From contig JAPWDM010000001.1 of the NCBI GenBank assembly GCA_035578155.1, positions 162,165,498 through 162,229,497 on the forward strand: a DNA stretch of 64,000 bases, in the 5' to 3' direction. The notes beneath the pieces are model-generated. The model did no database searches. It was not told the origin of the DNA and saw only the letters and a program-made list of their open reading frames with translations. The position numbers were made by a program, and so were the translations under genes. Origin of the DNA: Brachynemurus nebulosus. Its lineage: Eukaryota > Arthropoda > Insecta > Neuroptera > Myrmeleontidae. Below, in pieces: positions 25,722 to 38,899 of the stretch (the first letter of the stretch is position 1; the number at the start of each line of letters is the position of its first letter).

Positions 25722-27450
25722 TAGTTATAATTAAACATTGTAATACTGACAACGGTAACGAAAATATAAAATAAAACACTCAATTATTATCATGTAAATT
25801 GAAAGAATAAATTTTATAAATGTGCTATTATTGTAGAAGTTAAGATAATTGAGTGCTAAAATTTTTCTGTAAACTTCAAATATTGTTCTATTACATACAT
25901 GCGATTCACACTAAAATATCAAAGAAAAACTAGATTAGAGACAAAAAAAAAAGAAAAAAGTCAACAAAACAAATTTTCTTTCTTTTCTTTTAATCAATTC
26001 AAAAGTGTCGGCTTCTAGGAGCCTCATAACAAATTTCTATCATAGTCCCGAGCTCAAGTCGCGTCATGGCAGTGGCTGTAATGGCTGAATTTTCGATTCG
26101 AAAATTCGCTAAAAGAATCAAAGAATCATCTTGTGAGCTAGGTCTTATGATTTTAATTAATTAACATAAGTAGGTCTGTGGGGTTATTAAAATCAAAATT
26201 TGAAAGGCAGACCATATTTTGTAAAATATGCATAATTTTACATAAAATATAAAATTTTCAAAGAATCATCAGATAAATAACACTGATTTGAGTTACTTAT
26301 AAAAATTAATTAAATATATAATTTGATCTAGGTATTAATATTTTAGGATACATTTTCGATTAATTTAGACTACTTCCAATTTCCAAATAGTCATCTGGTG
26401 GGGTAGTCAAAAACACGATTGGAGCTTCGTCTATATACACGCTTTTAAATGATGAAACTAATCCTTCAACTATAATCTTAAAAATTTAAAAATTTCATCA
26501 ACTATTAAACTTTTGAGTTCCAACTTTGAGGGATGCTTCACCCCTTAAAATCGATTTTACACTAACTGGCATTTTTTGTGTTATTAGCTAGCCACCCTCT
26601 ACGTACTGGCGAAGTTTCAGATTTTTTTGAATTTTCGACTTCTTGCGGTTACTTTGTAAATTTAGCTGCAGATATACAGATTACGATGTTCACGAGAAAT
26701 GTGCGTCATCCTGTATAATTTCTTAAAATAAATAAAATACCAATATTTATCTCTAAATTTTCATGGCATTCCATGAAAATTAAACTATTTTAGGTACGAC
26801 TGAATCATAAAAGCCTATTTTATTATACTGTTAAGAGATATAAAAAGTATTGCTTTTTGGCACTAGTTGCATAATGAAAAGCAAAAACCACTAGTGCCAT
26901 AAAGAATAATAGTCTACTTGATAATTTTACAATAAACAGAAAAAAACACTAACTTTATTTGTATACCATATTTACAAATGTTGGCATAATTAATATTAAT
27001 TACACAATCTGAATCATTATTAATATTTATTCCAGGCAGCTTTTTCTCCTTTCTTTTTTAAATATTAATAAGTTTTGTTGAAAAATCTTTTAAAAATGCT
27101 CCAATATTTTATTAGCTTTAGATGACAGATAATAACCAAACTATACTTTAAACACAATAAATTTGTCAATGCCAACTATATATAAAATACATTTTTTATT
27201 TAAAATATAGACGTGACATTTATAAATTCGATTTTTATCGATAACTAGGAATTCTAACAGTCGTACATAAAGCTTTGTATGCAACTTATACATAATTTGA
27301 CTTTATGAACTCGCCTTTTTTTATTGGCCTCGCTCGCAAGCTCGCTCAGCCATAAACACGGCTCGTTCATAAAGATCTTCATTATGTACTTGTTGCATAA
27401 ATAGCTATTACAAAACGGATAAAGTCAAAAAAATAACACATTTTTGACAA
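25722..27450. other. Non-coding stretch, 1.7 kb, with repeat fragments
   Basis: Holds an inverted R1 fragment (26,009-26,115), a hairpin around GGCACTAGT/ACTAGTGCC (26,860-26,903), and a paired segment at 27,268-27,405 (TTGTATGCAACTTATACATAA and its mate). No gene seen. Its end gives way to the first RNA-gene promoter. Confidence 0.45.
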
Positions 27451-27491
27451 TTCCCATAAGTGACATGATGTAGCAATATTAAGTATATATA
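27451..27491 (+). promoter_or_regulatory. U6-type promoter of RNA copy 1 (PSE-like + TATA)
   Basis: TTCCCATAAGTGACATGATG at 27,451-27,470 is followed after 13 bp by TATATATA (27,484-27,491). The same 20-bp motif precedes three other copies at the same distance. A proximal sequence element (PSE) plus TATA box at fixed spacing is how insect U6-class genes recruit RNA polymerase III. The motif itself is new to me. Confidence 0.65.
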
Positions 27492-27516
27492 CAGCTGTTG
27501 TGTTCGTTTTCCCTTG

Positions 27517-27633
27517 AAATTAAGGCTAAAACTAATCGGGAAAATGGTAACTTATAAAACTTTGACATAAATTAACGATATATACCAGTTAATAGGAGTA
27601 AAAAGCATGTTAAGTGAGTAAGCCTAATATTTT
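27517..27633 (+). ncRNA. Unknown Pol III-type ncRNA, copy 1 (decayed 3' side)
   Basis: The 5' part has the family core AAAACTAATCGGGAAAATGG and GTAACTTA. The 3' part ends AGCCTAAT and then TTTT. The 3' strand of the main helix has drifted (GTTAAGTG in place of TATTAGTG) and the CACCG block is lost, so pairing is weak. Promoter and about 40 bp further upstream match copy 2, which suggests a tandem duplication before the intervening transposons arrived. Probably a decayed copy. Confidence 0.55.
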
Positions 27634-28848
27634 CTTTAAAATTTCGCTTCAATACACAATAAACATAATATGTGAAGAGCAGCAGAATAAAACTTCATAA
27701 ATCAATTTTGAATGAAAGTGACTTTTTTTCGATTCAACTATCACCGAATTGATCAACCACGGATCAAATACTGTTAAATCCTCTTTAAATATGGCTTTAA
27801 AAACGTGTCTCTGAACGAAAGCCAGCAAATCAAGTTCGAAACATAAGAAGACAAATTCTTTGAGAAAATTAACCGATGATGATATTATGAATCAAAACTG
27901 GGAAAAGCTTTCATTTTTTACGTTTTTGAGTTAACAAGACTTCTTGATTATGTCAGACCAATTTTGGATGAGACGAGCCGAAAACAACTGGGCAATTCCA
28001 TGGAAAAGGTTCCATAATTGAAAAAAATAAATAATTGTTATTGGTAGTAAAAATACGTTAATATACTTAGTGCTAAATTCCAATTATAACGCATATAGCC
28101 TTGGATGCTGCGCGTTTAAATAATAATAAATAAATAAATAAATACGTTAATATGATGGCAACACTATATAATAGTACTTTAAGTTCCCAAAATTTCAATA
28201 AAAGTTTGTTTTTAGTTTTTTAGAAATAGTGTAATTTTCAATGTTTTGTCGTAAGTATAAGCTAATAGTGTATTTTATAGTGGTGTTTTAATTAAATTTT
28301 CACGGCAAGTATTTAGAATTATTGTAATCCTAATTGAATCCTTAACGGGAATAGAATTTATTATAAATTTACAGATTTTGAAAAATCTTAAGAAATTTTG
28401 TATTTTAGGTAATAAATAATAAAATAAGTACATTTTTGTACCTTTAAAATTATTTTAAAGTTCCTATTTTATGTCCTTTAGTGTCAGTTTCTAGGATTTC
28501 ATTTAAAAATACTACTTTTTTGCAATTCAAAGTGATGGTAGTGTCAGTCACGTTTTGATCTGTACTGTCAGTCACGAATTATTTTTTGAATAACTACTTT
28601 TCTAAAAAAGTAAAGTCTTTCATTTTATCATTTTCCAATAATTTGTTTCATATACTTCAGTTAAATATACAATTTAAAATTATAACGGCTGTACATAAAT
28701 CATATTTCACAACTTTATTTGTGCACACTTTTTATTACAGAGGGATAATTGGGGTATCAACTATAAAACCATGCTAAAATTGAAACTGTAAACATAGTGA
28801 TATTCGTAATATAAGGCAAAATAAAACGTAAATTGTGTCAAATGTAGA
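27634..28848. other. Non-coding stretch, 1.2 kb
   Basis: No gene supported. A short (TAAA)n run lies at 28,125-28,143. The stretch 27,730-28,020 has slightly richer codon-like composition but stops in all frames; it may be an old transposon or gene scrap. Confidence 0.35.
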
Positions 28849-28857
28849 GTCAGCCAC

Positions 28858-30264
28858 GGCTCCATGCTGCTGGCACACCATCTGAAAAGTTAAACATTGA
28901 AAAAATTTTGTCTAATAGGTCACAAATTGGTCATAATTGGTCACTTAGTCCTACTAATTGGTCAGCAGTAGAAAATTTTTAAATAAATTTTAAAAAATTT
29001 GTAAAAATTTCAAGGTCACTCAAAAATTTTGGCACACCATCTAAAGAAAAAAACAAAAATAATAAGAGCAGTCGATAGGATTTTAAACCTTGATAATTGG
29101 TCAGTTAAAATAAAAAATTGGTCAGGTCCCCAGAATTAAAAAAAAATTAAAAAAGGCCTTTTCATACTGTCACGCATGCGCGAAATCTCTACTGGTAAAT
29201 CTAGCTGTCAGTAAATCTAATCGATACGTTGAATTTTTCAATAGGGTAAAGCGACCAGCATTCGATTAGCCTATATTAGCATTATTTTTATATATTAAGG
29301 TATTTTGAAAATAATCAACAAACATTAATTATATTTATTGTTTTGATTTCAACTTTATTTTCTGGCATTTTAGTAATTAACTTAATTTATAAGTTCATTT
29401 AGTTATCAATTTTATTATAAACATTTTTAAATACTATAAGATCTTTAATTGGAATATTGAAATTTTTGTCCACGCAAATTTGCCCTATTATATTTCTTCG
29501 AAAATAAACGTTATTTCCTTATGACCCATTGTTAGGGCTCCGCGGTCTTAGCACCCCAAATGTGCGATTTCGAGGGACCAATTAAATCGTTCAGAAGGTC
29601 TGAAATTGGTCATAAAAGGTCAACTGATTTGATTAATTGAAGAGCGATAGAAAATTTTTTACTAAGGTTTAAAGTTCTTTCAAGGTCATTCAAAAAATTT
29701 TAGCACCTCATATGTGAAATTTTGAATGACAATTAGATCATTTAAAAGGTCAGAAAATAGTCATAAAAGGTCAATTGATTTGAATAATTGGTCATTGATA
29801 GAAAATTTTTTTATTAAGGATTCCAATTTTTCAGAATCATTTAAAAATATTGGGTTGTCGAATACTGGTGGCTTTGCCGTATTGAAAAATTCAACGTATC
29901 AACTAGATTTACTGACAGTTAGATTTACCAGTAAGATTTCGCGCATGCGTCACAGTATGAAAATGCCTTTTTTAATTTTTTTAAAATTCTGGGGACCTGA
30001 CCAATTTTTTATTTTAACTGACCAATTATCAGGGTTTAAAATCCTATCGATTGCTCTTATTATTTTTATTTTTTTCTTTAGATGTTGTGCCAAAATTTTT
30101 GAGTGACCTTGAAATTTTTACAAATTTTTTAAAATTTATTTAAAAATTTCCTATTGCTGACCAATTAGTGGGACTAAGTGACCAATTATGACCAATTTGT
30201 GACCTATTAGACAAAATTTTTTCAATGTTCATCTTTTTAGATGGTGTGCCAGCATCGCGAAGCC
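28858..30264. mobile_element. Mutator-like/foldback element, 1,407 bp
   Basis: Exact 9-bp TSD GTCAGCCAC on both sides (28,849-28,857 and 30,265-30,273). The ends are GGCTCCATGCTGCTGGCACA and, inverted, GGCTTCGCGATGCTGGCACA. The inverted arms are about 390 bp (to about 29,246 and from about 29,880). The interior has diverged repeats of the arm motif with GGTCATAAAAGGTCAA. The 9-bp TSD, GGCT start and long arms match the element in CSN8 intron 1. The 126-codon frame at 29,726-30,106 is part of the repeat and not a gene. Confidence 0.88.
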
Positions 30265-30444
30265 GTCAGCCACATATGGAATTGCCCAACTTGTAACTCA
30301 CAATCAGTGATTATATTGATTGTTTGCAAAATAAAATAATTTAAGAAAAATTAATGAATATAAAGAAGATATGAGATTAAAAAATACATAGTTTTATTTA
30401 AATTCACTGTCACAAAACTTATTGGTAAATAATTTTACTCTTTT

Positions 30445-32229
<1,785 letters not shown>

Positions 32230-32791
32230 GATTTTTGGTATCTCTTATTTTCTGTTACATGAAGTATACCTGTATACAAATTGTTAAATATTCATAAATT
32301 TAAGTCAATTAATCTCGCGAAAAATGTTTTATATTTTTGTAGTTTAGATTCCATCAAGTTTAATAATTCCTCAGATTCAACATTGAACTATTCTCGTAAC
32401 ATAACTCACATACGCAGGGCTTTCATACTTTTGAATAACTTCGGTTAAAATGCCACGTAAAATTGAAATGTTGATGTAAAAAATTATTTTAGCGACTATT
32501 TTGAATTGGCAAGTGGATTAGTTACGCTAGTTACCTATAGTGGACTCCAGTAATCAAGTCCAATAAAATAGTCTACTGTAATTCACGCTTTACTGTCTAC
32601 TCGTCTTAACGACATAAACCGACTAAGTTTACGAATGGATGACGATATCCACGGACACAACCGCTACCGTGTATTTTTTATTAAAACAAGTAAAATGAAA
32701 ATATTTATCCTAGAATTTTCATGAGTTTTTCGCAATTATTAAACAATGTGTCAAAGTATATAAAGTTAGAAAAATAATACATTTCTAACAT
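32230..32791. other. Non-coding stretch between copy B and RNA copy 2
   Basis: No gene seen. The last 40 bp (from about 32,755, ATAAAGTTAGAAAAATAATA) resemble the corresponding region upstream of RNA copy 1. Confidence 0.4.
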
Positions 32792-32832
32792 TTCTCAGAA
32801 GTGACATGATGTAGCAATACACAGTATATATA
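32792..32832 (+). promoter_or_regulatory. U6-type promoter of RNA copy 2
   Basis: TTCTCAGAAGTGACATGATG (32,792-32,811), 13 bp, then TATATATA (32,825-32,832). This is the best-preserved version of the promoter in the window. Confidence 0.7.
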
Positions 32833-32858
32833 CACAATTATATGAATTAAACTATGTA

Positions 32859-32985
32859 ATTAGGCTGAAACTAATCGGGAAAATGGTAACTTACAAGAAC
32901 TTTCTGAGTTCACAATATACCGTCGGTATGAAAGCAAGCAAACTTTATGTTGAGCACCAGAACCGTATTAGTGACTATGCCTAAT
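32859..32985 (+). ncRNA. Unknown Pol III-type ncRNA, copy 2 (best copy)
   Basis: RNA of about 125 nt. The ends pair: TTAGGC with GCCTAA, then an internal loop (TGAA against GACTAT), then ACTAAT with ATTAGT and CGG with CCG around one bulged T. The loop keeps AAAATGGTAACTT and ATATACCG. T-rich sequence follows (TTATTT, then TTTTT at about 32,994). Start is placed just before TTAGGC, about 34 bp after the TATA box. No match to U6, U6atac, 7SK, RNase P or MRP that I recognise. A bulged end-helix around a variable loop resembles the architecture of Y RNA/stem-bulge RNAs, but the sequence does not identify it. Confidence 0.62.
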
Positions 32986-32998
32986 TATTTAATATTTT

Positions 32999-33931
32999 TG
33001 ATAGTCCACAATAAACAAATGGTGTCAAATTGAAAACAAAGCAGTCCTCATTAGTGATGTCGAGCTGAAGAGAAATTAGTTGTTTAATCGACTAAAGTTA
33101 TTTTTTATACGAAATTATTCTTTAGTCGAAAATATCAAGTACCTAATAGTCGAATAATCGACTAAATTTTTAGTCGATTCCATGAATGGGGTAACCTATG
33201 TAATTCTTTCAAAAAAAATGTTTAATAGTCCTCATATCTTTGGAACAAGTAATTAAAATTTATCAAAACCGGTTGTAGAACATGGAGGGGGAACCATTAT
33301 GACCACAGAATAATCAGAAACCAAGTTGCTATCTCTGCACTAGTGATACCACTGTAGACAAAAAAAAACCCTCTACTTCCCACCACTATGTTATGTAGGT
33401 ACACACTGTTTGTAATGGTGTTGGTTTTATGTTTGCTTCTGTGTGAGTATTCATACACACAACTACAAAACACGTATTCTCGGACAGAGCAACGTGCAGT
33501 TCAAGTAACAATGGTTTAAAAATACATTACAATGCATTGTGCGTTCGGTAACCGACATCGACCAACTAAATGCCTTAAGCGGTATCGGCCACACACAGAC
33601 ACATTGGTATCCACAATTTTTTACACATACGCTTAGGGCTTGATTATGACCAATATGAAATCTTCTGCGATCAACTCCTTAGGCTCTAACACCCACAACC
33701 CTATTTTTTAAAATTGTAAGACCCCCTTGTGGTACATCATTGGAAAACTCTATAAAAATGTTATTCATTAGTACCCAACTTATATCACTATAGAGATTGT
33801 CGAGATTGAAGCAACTAATTTTTGAAATTAAAAAATAATCTTATTAGCTGATACATTAATATAATATCTTTAGGTATAATACGAAATAATTTCAACATCA
33901 TAAACTAAAACAAATTATTAAAGTTTACTAA
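32999..33931. other. Non-coding stretch between RNA copies 2 and 3
   Basis: Contains TAGTCGA/TCGACTA-rich sequence at 33,070-33,185, probably a transposon scrap. No gene seen. Confidence 0.4.
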
Positions 33932-33972
33932 TTCTCACCTGTGACATGGTGAAGTATATTTCAATGAATACC
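33932..33972 (+). promoter_or_regulatory. U6-type promoter of RNA copy 3
   Basis: TTCTCACCTGTGACATGGTG (33,932-33,951), then 13 bp, then the weak TATA-like TGAATACC starting at 33,965. The distance from the motif to TTAGGC is 69 bp, within 1 bp of the other copies. Confidence 0.6.
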
Positions 33973-33998
33973 TGCTTCCGTTTAAATATAGTTCGTAT

Positions 33999-34132
33999 AA
34001 TTAGGCTGTTACTAATCGGAAAAATGGTAACTAAATAAAAACATATCCTTATTATACCGTATAAACCGCCTACTTGTCAACAATACTTGGTATTAGACAG
34101 CAGCACCGTATTAGTGATTGGGCCTAACTTTT
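33999..34132 (+). ncRNA. Unknown Pol III-type ncRNA, copy 3
   Basis: The end helix is intact: TTAGGC/GCCTAA and ACTAAT/ATTAGT with CGG/CCG. The internal loop is TGTT against GATTG. The middle (about 34,033-34,095) differs strongly from copy 2 apart from ATTATACCG. A strong T8 terminator follows GGCCTAAC. Conserved ends with a freely varying middle argue for selection on the helix. Confidence 0.62.
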
Positions 34133-34139
34133 TTTTCCG

Positions 34140-34731
34140 TTACTTTAATTATTCTAAATACACCGAGTATTCGTTTGGTAATATACTTTGAATAGATGGG
34201 AATGATATTATATTTCTTTCTCGTTTTAACTAAGGATTTGAAATATGCAGGATGATAACTTTGACTGGCGAATTCGATATGTATAATACAAGTAATATTA
34301 AGTATGTTTTCAATATATTTTAATGTAAAATATTTACTAATCAGATAAAAACTGAAACTGTTACCAAAAAAATAAAGAAAGAAGTTCTGCTGTCAAAATA
34401 TTTTACTGCTAGGAATGTTATGGAAGTGTCTCCAGCGATTTTTAACATAATATACTGTAGTATTGGGTCGTAGTATACTTCCAATCGGCAACCGATTTTT
34501 TTCAAAATAGTGTAACAGTGAGTAGGTGCAACTTGAAATATGGACTTGCTCCCCTGGGAGGGACCGGGGGCAATATTTCGAAAATTTTTATAAAACGTAA
34601 TTTGTATAAATTTTAATTTATACAACAACTTTGTTTTCAATCGCAAAATAAATTTTTATTCTTTATAACCTTTGAACCGAATAGTCTTTTTCATTGAGTG
34701 TTTTTGCCTTTTATTCACAAATGCTTATATA
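34140..34731. other. Non-coding stretch
   Basis: Open for about 100 codons on the minus strand (34,646-34,341), but the sequence has no recognised protein match and the tail is hydrophobic and AT-driven. I do not call a gene. Confidence 0.4.
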
Positions 34732-34970
34732 CAGTGACTTGTCAAAAGTATATGGACAATACAATTTTGCATTCTTTATCAGTTTAACAGTTGGATCGTT
34801 AAATAATAATAATTAACACAAAAAAATAATAAAAAATCAAACTTCGGCTATATGTAGAAAGAAATTACAATTATTTTTTAAGTTAATTATTATTATTTAA
34901 TAATCCAACTACTGTTAAACTGATAAAGATTGCAAAATTTTATTAACCAAATACTTTTGATCAGTCACTG
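34732..34970. mobile_element. Tc1/mariner-like MITE, 239 bp
   Basis: Inverted ends CAGTGACTTGTCAAAAGTAT and (read inward) CAGTGACTGATCAAAAGTAT, with TA flanks. The two halves are largely complementary around the centre (ATAATAATTAACAC and GTTAATTATTATTA). Confidence 0.85.
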
Positions 34971-34972
34971 TA

Positions 34973-36724
34973 TATTATATCAATCTCTTATCAGTTATTA
35001 CTTTCTGATCCTAGCCCCTCTCACCAAGTAAGTTTTATTTTACAAATATTGTCCTGATGATAGACAAATATAAAGAAACATAGAAACATATTATGTCAAA
35101 AATTATGTGATTATTGTCAGTTAAAAAAGCTCACAAAATAACAGTAAAAGTTTAATTTTAAGTGGGACTTTTATCATAAAACAAGGAAATACAACCGTAA
35201 AATTTGCTATTATATAATATTTATGAATTTATAAATGTAGAACAATAACATAGCAGTAATATAATAATATGTATTAATTCACGATCCTATTTAATATATT
35301 TGGTTATTCAATTTACATAATATCAATTACGATCTGAATTTTTAGGTTCTATAGATACAATAACAAAACGCACAAAAAAAAAAAATTATTAACGGTAAAA
35401 TTTGAATTATTTTTTGAAAAGAGTTAATTAAAAAATTTTTTAAACAAAAAATAATTTACAGTTAACAAATAATTTTGATTTGAAAGGCACCAATAACAAA
35501 TTTTTTTCCATTGATACAATTATTTTAATAAATAATTTTTTTTTTCATTTTTTGTATAAAATTTTGTATCGTATCTATATGTATGTATACAACAATATTT
35601 GAGTGAAAGTAGTTCAGTATTTTTGATAATTGAGCAAAAAAGGTACCATAATACGTTTCTTTTAAAATTCTATGTATTATTTGTTATAATGAAATTGGAT
35701 ACTTTTTTTAGTGTTCCGTACCAAAATTGACAAAATTAAGCACGTATGTAATCTCTTTCGTCTCCGTCTGTGTCTGAAACACAATATGAAATTTAACACG
35801 GGGGCACAAGGTGGTGGCCCAATTATAGAAAGTTAAATTTTGATTCTGGCATTCATTTTAGGGGATAACCCGAAAAGTGGTAAAAAAGAGTACCGTGTCG
35901 AATTGTCAAGAGAAGTTTATTGAAGGGCGAATTTAATAATTTTTTTGGGAGTGGAGGAGTGAAAGGGAGTAATAAAGAATGAGATGTAAATTGAGCGAAA
36001 ATTATCAAAATTAAAAAATTCAAGCGCGATCAATTGTTATTAGCTATCAAATTCATGTTTAAAAACAACTGATTATACGGAGCACTATTTGTGTAATTAC
36101 GACTTGCTGATGACCAATTTTTTTATTAAAAAAACCTACATAATACTCAATTATTGTAAACTTATTATGAAGAAATTAAAGACAATAACTAATTTCATTT
36201 TCCAGCTTTTGTATGTTGCAATAAAAACCAGTGGCGGTAACAATTTCATCTATGAAGAAGAAAAATTATCTTATTTTTTCTGTTATTACTTTCAATATTT
36301 CGATAAAAGTAAAATATGATAGTTAAAGTGGTTGTGCGCACTAGCGATTAAGAAACTACAAAATCGCAAAAGAGTTTAACAATTACTGTCGCAAATTAAA
36401 ATTGATTAATTTTAAAATTTTTTCTCCCAAAATCTTTTTTCTGTCGTCTTCCTAATTTCTAATCCTCATAATTTTAATTCTTAACAAAATATATTTATTT
36501 ATTCTATTAAATGTTGGTTCTCAGCGTGCTCTAGGAATTCCCTCTTAATATTGTGTTACAAAAATAATTTTTTAAAGTCTTTATCTCACAGACTATACCT
36601 TAGAATTGCTTGAAATTTTAACAGTCTGTCTATTATAATCTACTTTTAGATGTGAAAAGAGATTATTATAATCTCTTTTAAATGTGCCAATTACATTAAA
36701 GCTAGAAGTTCCTAGCTAACTAGT
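34973..36724. other. Non-coding stretch, 1.75 kb
   Basis: Includes GTGTTCCGTACC at 35,712, an end-like fragment of the repeat family seen at 48,015. No gene seen. Confidence 0.4.
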
Positions 36725-37017
36725 CATAGGCGGGATTTGCGGGGGGGGGGGGCAAGGGGGCGCAACTTCCCCCCCTGCCAGATTCCGTGCGAATAAGAAA
36801 TTAGAAACTTATACAAGATTTATTAAAATGATAGAGCAGAAGACAAAAGGTGAGGATGCAGAAATTAAGTCAAGCATTTGTCAACCTGAACTGGTTTGAT
36901 AGCAAACCAGTTCAGTAACAAACCAGCAAAATATAATAGTTTGAGAATTTCACACGGCGGTTTTTATATTAAATATATTTCTTGCCCCTCAATATTTTCC
37001 TTGAAATCCCGCCTATG
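36725..37017. mobile_element. hAT-like MITE with G-run, 293 bp
   Basis: The ends CATAGGCGGGATTT and AAATCCCGCCTATG are perfect inverted repeats. They are flanked by TAACTAGT and ATACTAGT, an imperfect 8-bp duplication. The interior has a G13 run at about 36,739-36,752. Confidence 0.7.
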
Positions 37018-37248
37018 ATACTAGTCTCAATTATAATATTGGTAAGTTAGGATTCTTTAACAGATTACTTTGTAATTTTTTTTTACAGTTCTAAGAAATA
37101 CAATATACAGTCGAATATCTAATATTACTGAATACTGATTACATTCAAATATTTTGTTTTCTTATCTTACGCTTTCATTTTGTATCTCTTGAATTAAGTC
37201 ATTGTTTTACTAATTAATTAGGTATGCATAGTTATTTAATTTTAACAC
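37018..37248. other. Spacer upstream of RNA copy 4
   Basis: AT-rich, nothing recognised. Confidence 0.4.
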
Positions 37249-37289
37249 TTCTCGTTTGTGACATGATGCAAACTTTTATAATAAATACA
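37249..37289 (+). promoter_or_regulatory. U6-type promoter of RNA copy 4
   Basis: TTCTCGTTTGTGACATGATG (37,249-37,268), then 13 bp, then TAAATACA (from 37,282). The TATA box is weaker than in copies 1 and 2. Confidence 0.6.
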
Positions 37290-37317
37290 TTTTTTTTTCG
37301 GAATCGTACTTACAATA

Positions 37318-37636
37318 ATTAGGCTGAAACTAATCGGGAAAATGGTAACTTAAAACTCTATGGAGTTGATAATATATGTAATATACCGCATTGGGAATAA
37401 TACAGATCGATTATAAAATGTAAATAAATTGATCACCAGCACCGTATGGGCCCGTCCACACGCTCAAGCTTTACCACCGACTTACCTGCGCAAACCAGGT
37501 TTGTGCAAGTAAGTCGCTACGTTTTTTCCCGGCCATACGTACATGTTTACTTGCACAAACTGGTTTGCGCAAGTAAGTCGGTGGTAAAGCTTGTGTCGTG
37601 TGGACGGACCCTATTAGTGACTTATGCCTAATCTTT
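37318..37636 (+). pseudogene. ncRNA copy 4, interrupted by a MITE
   Basis: Family 5' part is intact (TTAGGCTGAAACTAATCGGG). The loop has ATATACCG and CACCAGCACCG, and the 3' part TATTAGTGACTTATGCCTAA is followed by TCTTTT. A 164-bp MITE splits the 3' strand of the helix exactly in CCGTAT|TAG. A T6 run inside the MITE (near 37,522) should stop RNA polymerase III before the 3' helix strand is made. The insertion is bounded by a TAT duplication. Confidence 0.6.
37448..37611. mobile_element. 164-bp MITE inside RNA copy 4
   Basis: The ends GGGCCCGTCCACACG and CGTGTGGACGGACCC are inverted repeats, and TAT flanks both sides (37,445-37,447 and 37,612-37,614). The uninterrupted site is seen in copies 2 and 3 (CCGTATTAGTG). 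The element folds almost end to end (AGTAAGTCG and CGACTTACT arms). A 3-bp TSD suggests PIF/Harbinger, though TA plus one base is possible. Confidence 0.85.
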
Positions 37637-38899
37637 TATCAATGAAGAGTAAAATTTTTACTCTTACTTAAATTTATTATGACCAAACATATGATTAATC
37701 ATAAACACACTTACGGGGAGAAATACCTTTAAACGGGTGAAAATAAAGATGAATTCGGGAATTTTTTAATACTGAAAAAATTTTTGAAGTTTGAAGTTTG
37801 ATTTTTGAAGTAAAGGTTCCGCTTTTCCTCTTAAGGTACGGAACCCTAAAAATGGCGACTGCAAAAATCTTTTATTGGAGCGGGTCACTTATCAAAATCC
37901 CAAACAGCGGGCAATTTGTGGTACTTTGAAAAATTTAAAATTTTTTTCCATATAATAATTAACATAAAGTTAAATAAAAAAAATAAAATAAAAAAAGTAA
38001 AAAAACTAACCAATTTTAACCATTTTTTAATTTTAACCATTGTTTATTTCGATGAAAATTTTATCTAGTTTCCTATTAAAAAATCCTTTTCTTCGGCTAT
38101 TGGAAAAGTTTGGCTAGTTTGGTATAAATGAGAAAAATCAGTGTAATAGTTTTTGAATGAAAATTTCCAACAATTTTAAAATTGTTTAAAAATTTTGTAT
38201 GTCTAATATCGGTGTTTAATTTTACGATTGAAAAGTTACAAGAGGGGGAATTAACAAAACCTCGTCTTTACAAACAGGGGTTAGAAATCAAAAGTAGCAA
38301 AAAGATAGAGTGGCTAAGAAAAAATTTGCATCCCCAAATTTCAATACCAAAAAATATAACACACCAAGAAGTTAAAAAAATTTTTTATTTATCATTGAAA
38401 TCTATAATAGTATATACTTGCAAAATTTCATATTCATAGTAGCAGAGATATATAAATTTTGAAAGTATGACAGATAGGCACGACGAAACTGTAAGAATTC
38501 CGAAATTTCTTCTTCGGAATCCTAATAACCACTCAAAGAATTCTAAAAGAGTGCACTAATAGATGCTAGTGGGTTGATAAATGTTTTACAATAAATCATT
38601 AAATTAATTTATTTTCAATAATCTTTTTTAAAAATTACTCAAATTCATCCATTTTTTTGAAAATTTCACACTCAAGCATATTATAGGTACATAAATATTG
38701 CGATTACATTAAAAAAAAAAAAAAATAAAACACAAAATACAAAATACAAAACAGTTAGAATAACTACTTCTTAATAACTTGGAAACACGATAGTATGCAA
38801 AAATACATCTTTTAACTGCGCTTTTGTAGGGAAGGAAATCATTTATTTCTCTTTGTTTAGTTTTTAATTAAGTTATTAAAAGGTTGTTAAAATTACCTT
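37637..38899. other. Non-coding stretch with a repeat end
   Basis: GTTCCGCTTTTCCTCTTAAG followed by GTACGGAACCCT (37,816-37,847) is the inverted counterpart of the repeat start at 48,015. CGGAATCC near 38,514 may be its far end. The 85-codon frame at 38,182 has no recognised homology. Confidence 0.4.

Noticed and set aside
29726..30106. A 126-codon plus-strand frame
   Set aside because: It lies wholly within the Mutator-like element and its right inverted repeat.
32859..32985. Identification as U6, U6atac, 7SK, RNase P/MRP or telomerase RNA
   Set aside because: No diagnostic core (for example the U6 ACAGAGA box or a telomeric template of usable length) is present. The Y-RNA resemblance is in shape only.
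35710..37847. GTTCCGTACC / GGTACGGAAC as ends of one transposon carrying RNA copy 4
   Set aside because: The other three RNA copies lack these flanks, the interiors do not match, and no TSD was found. They are more likely separate fragments.
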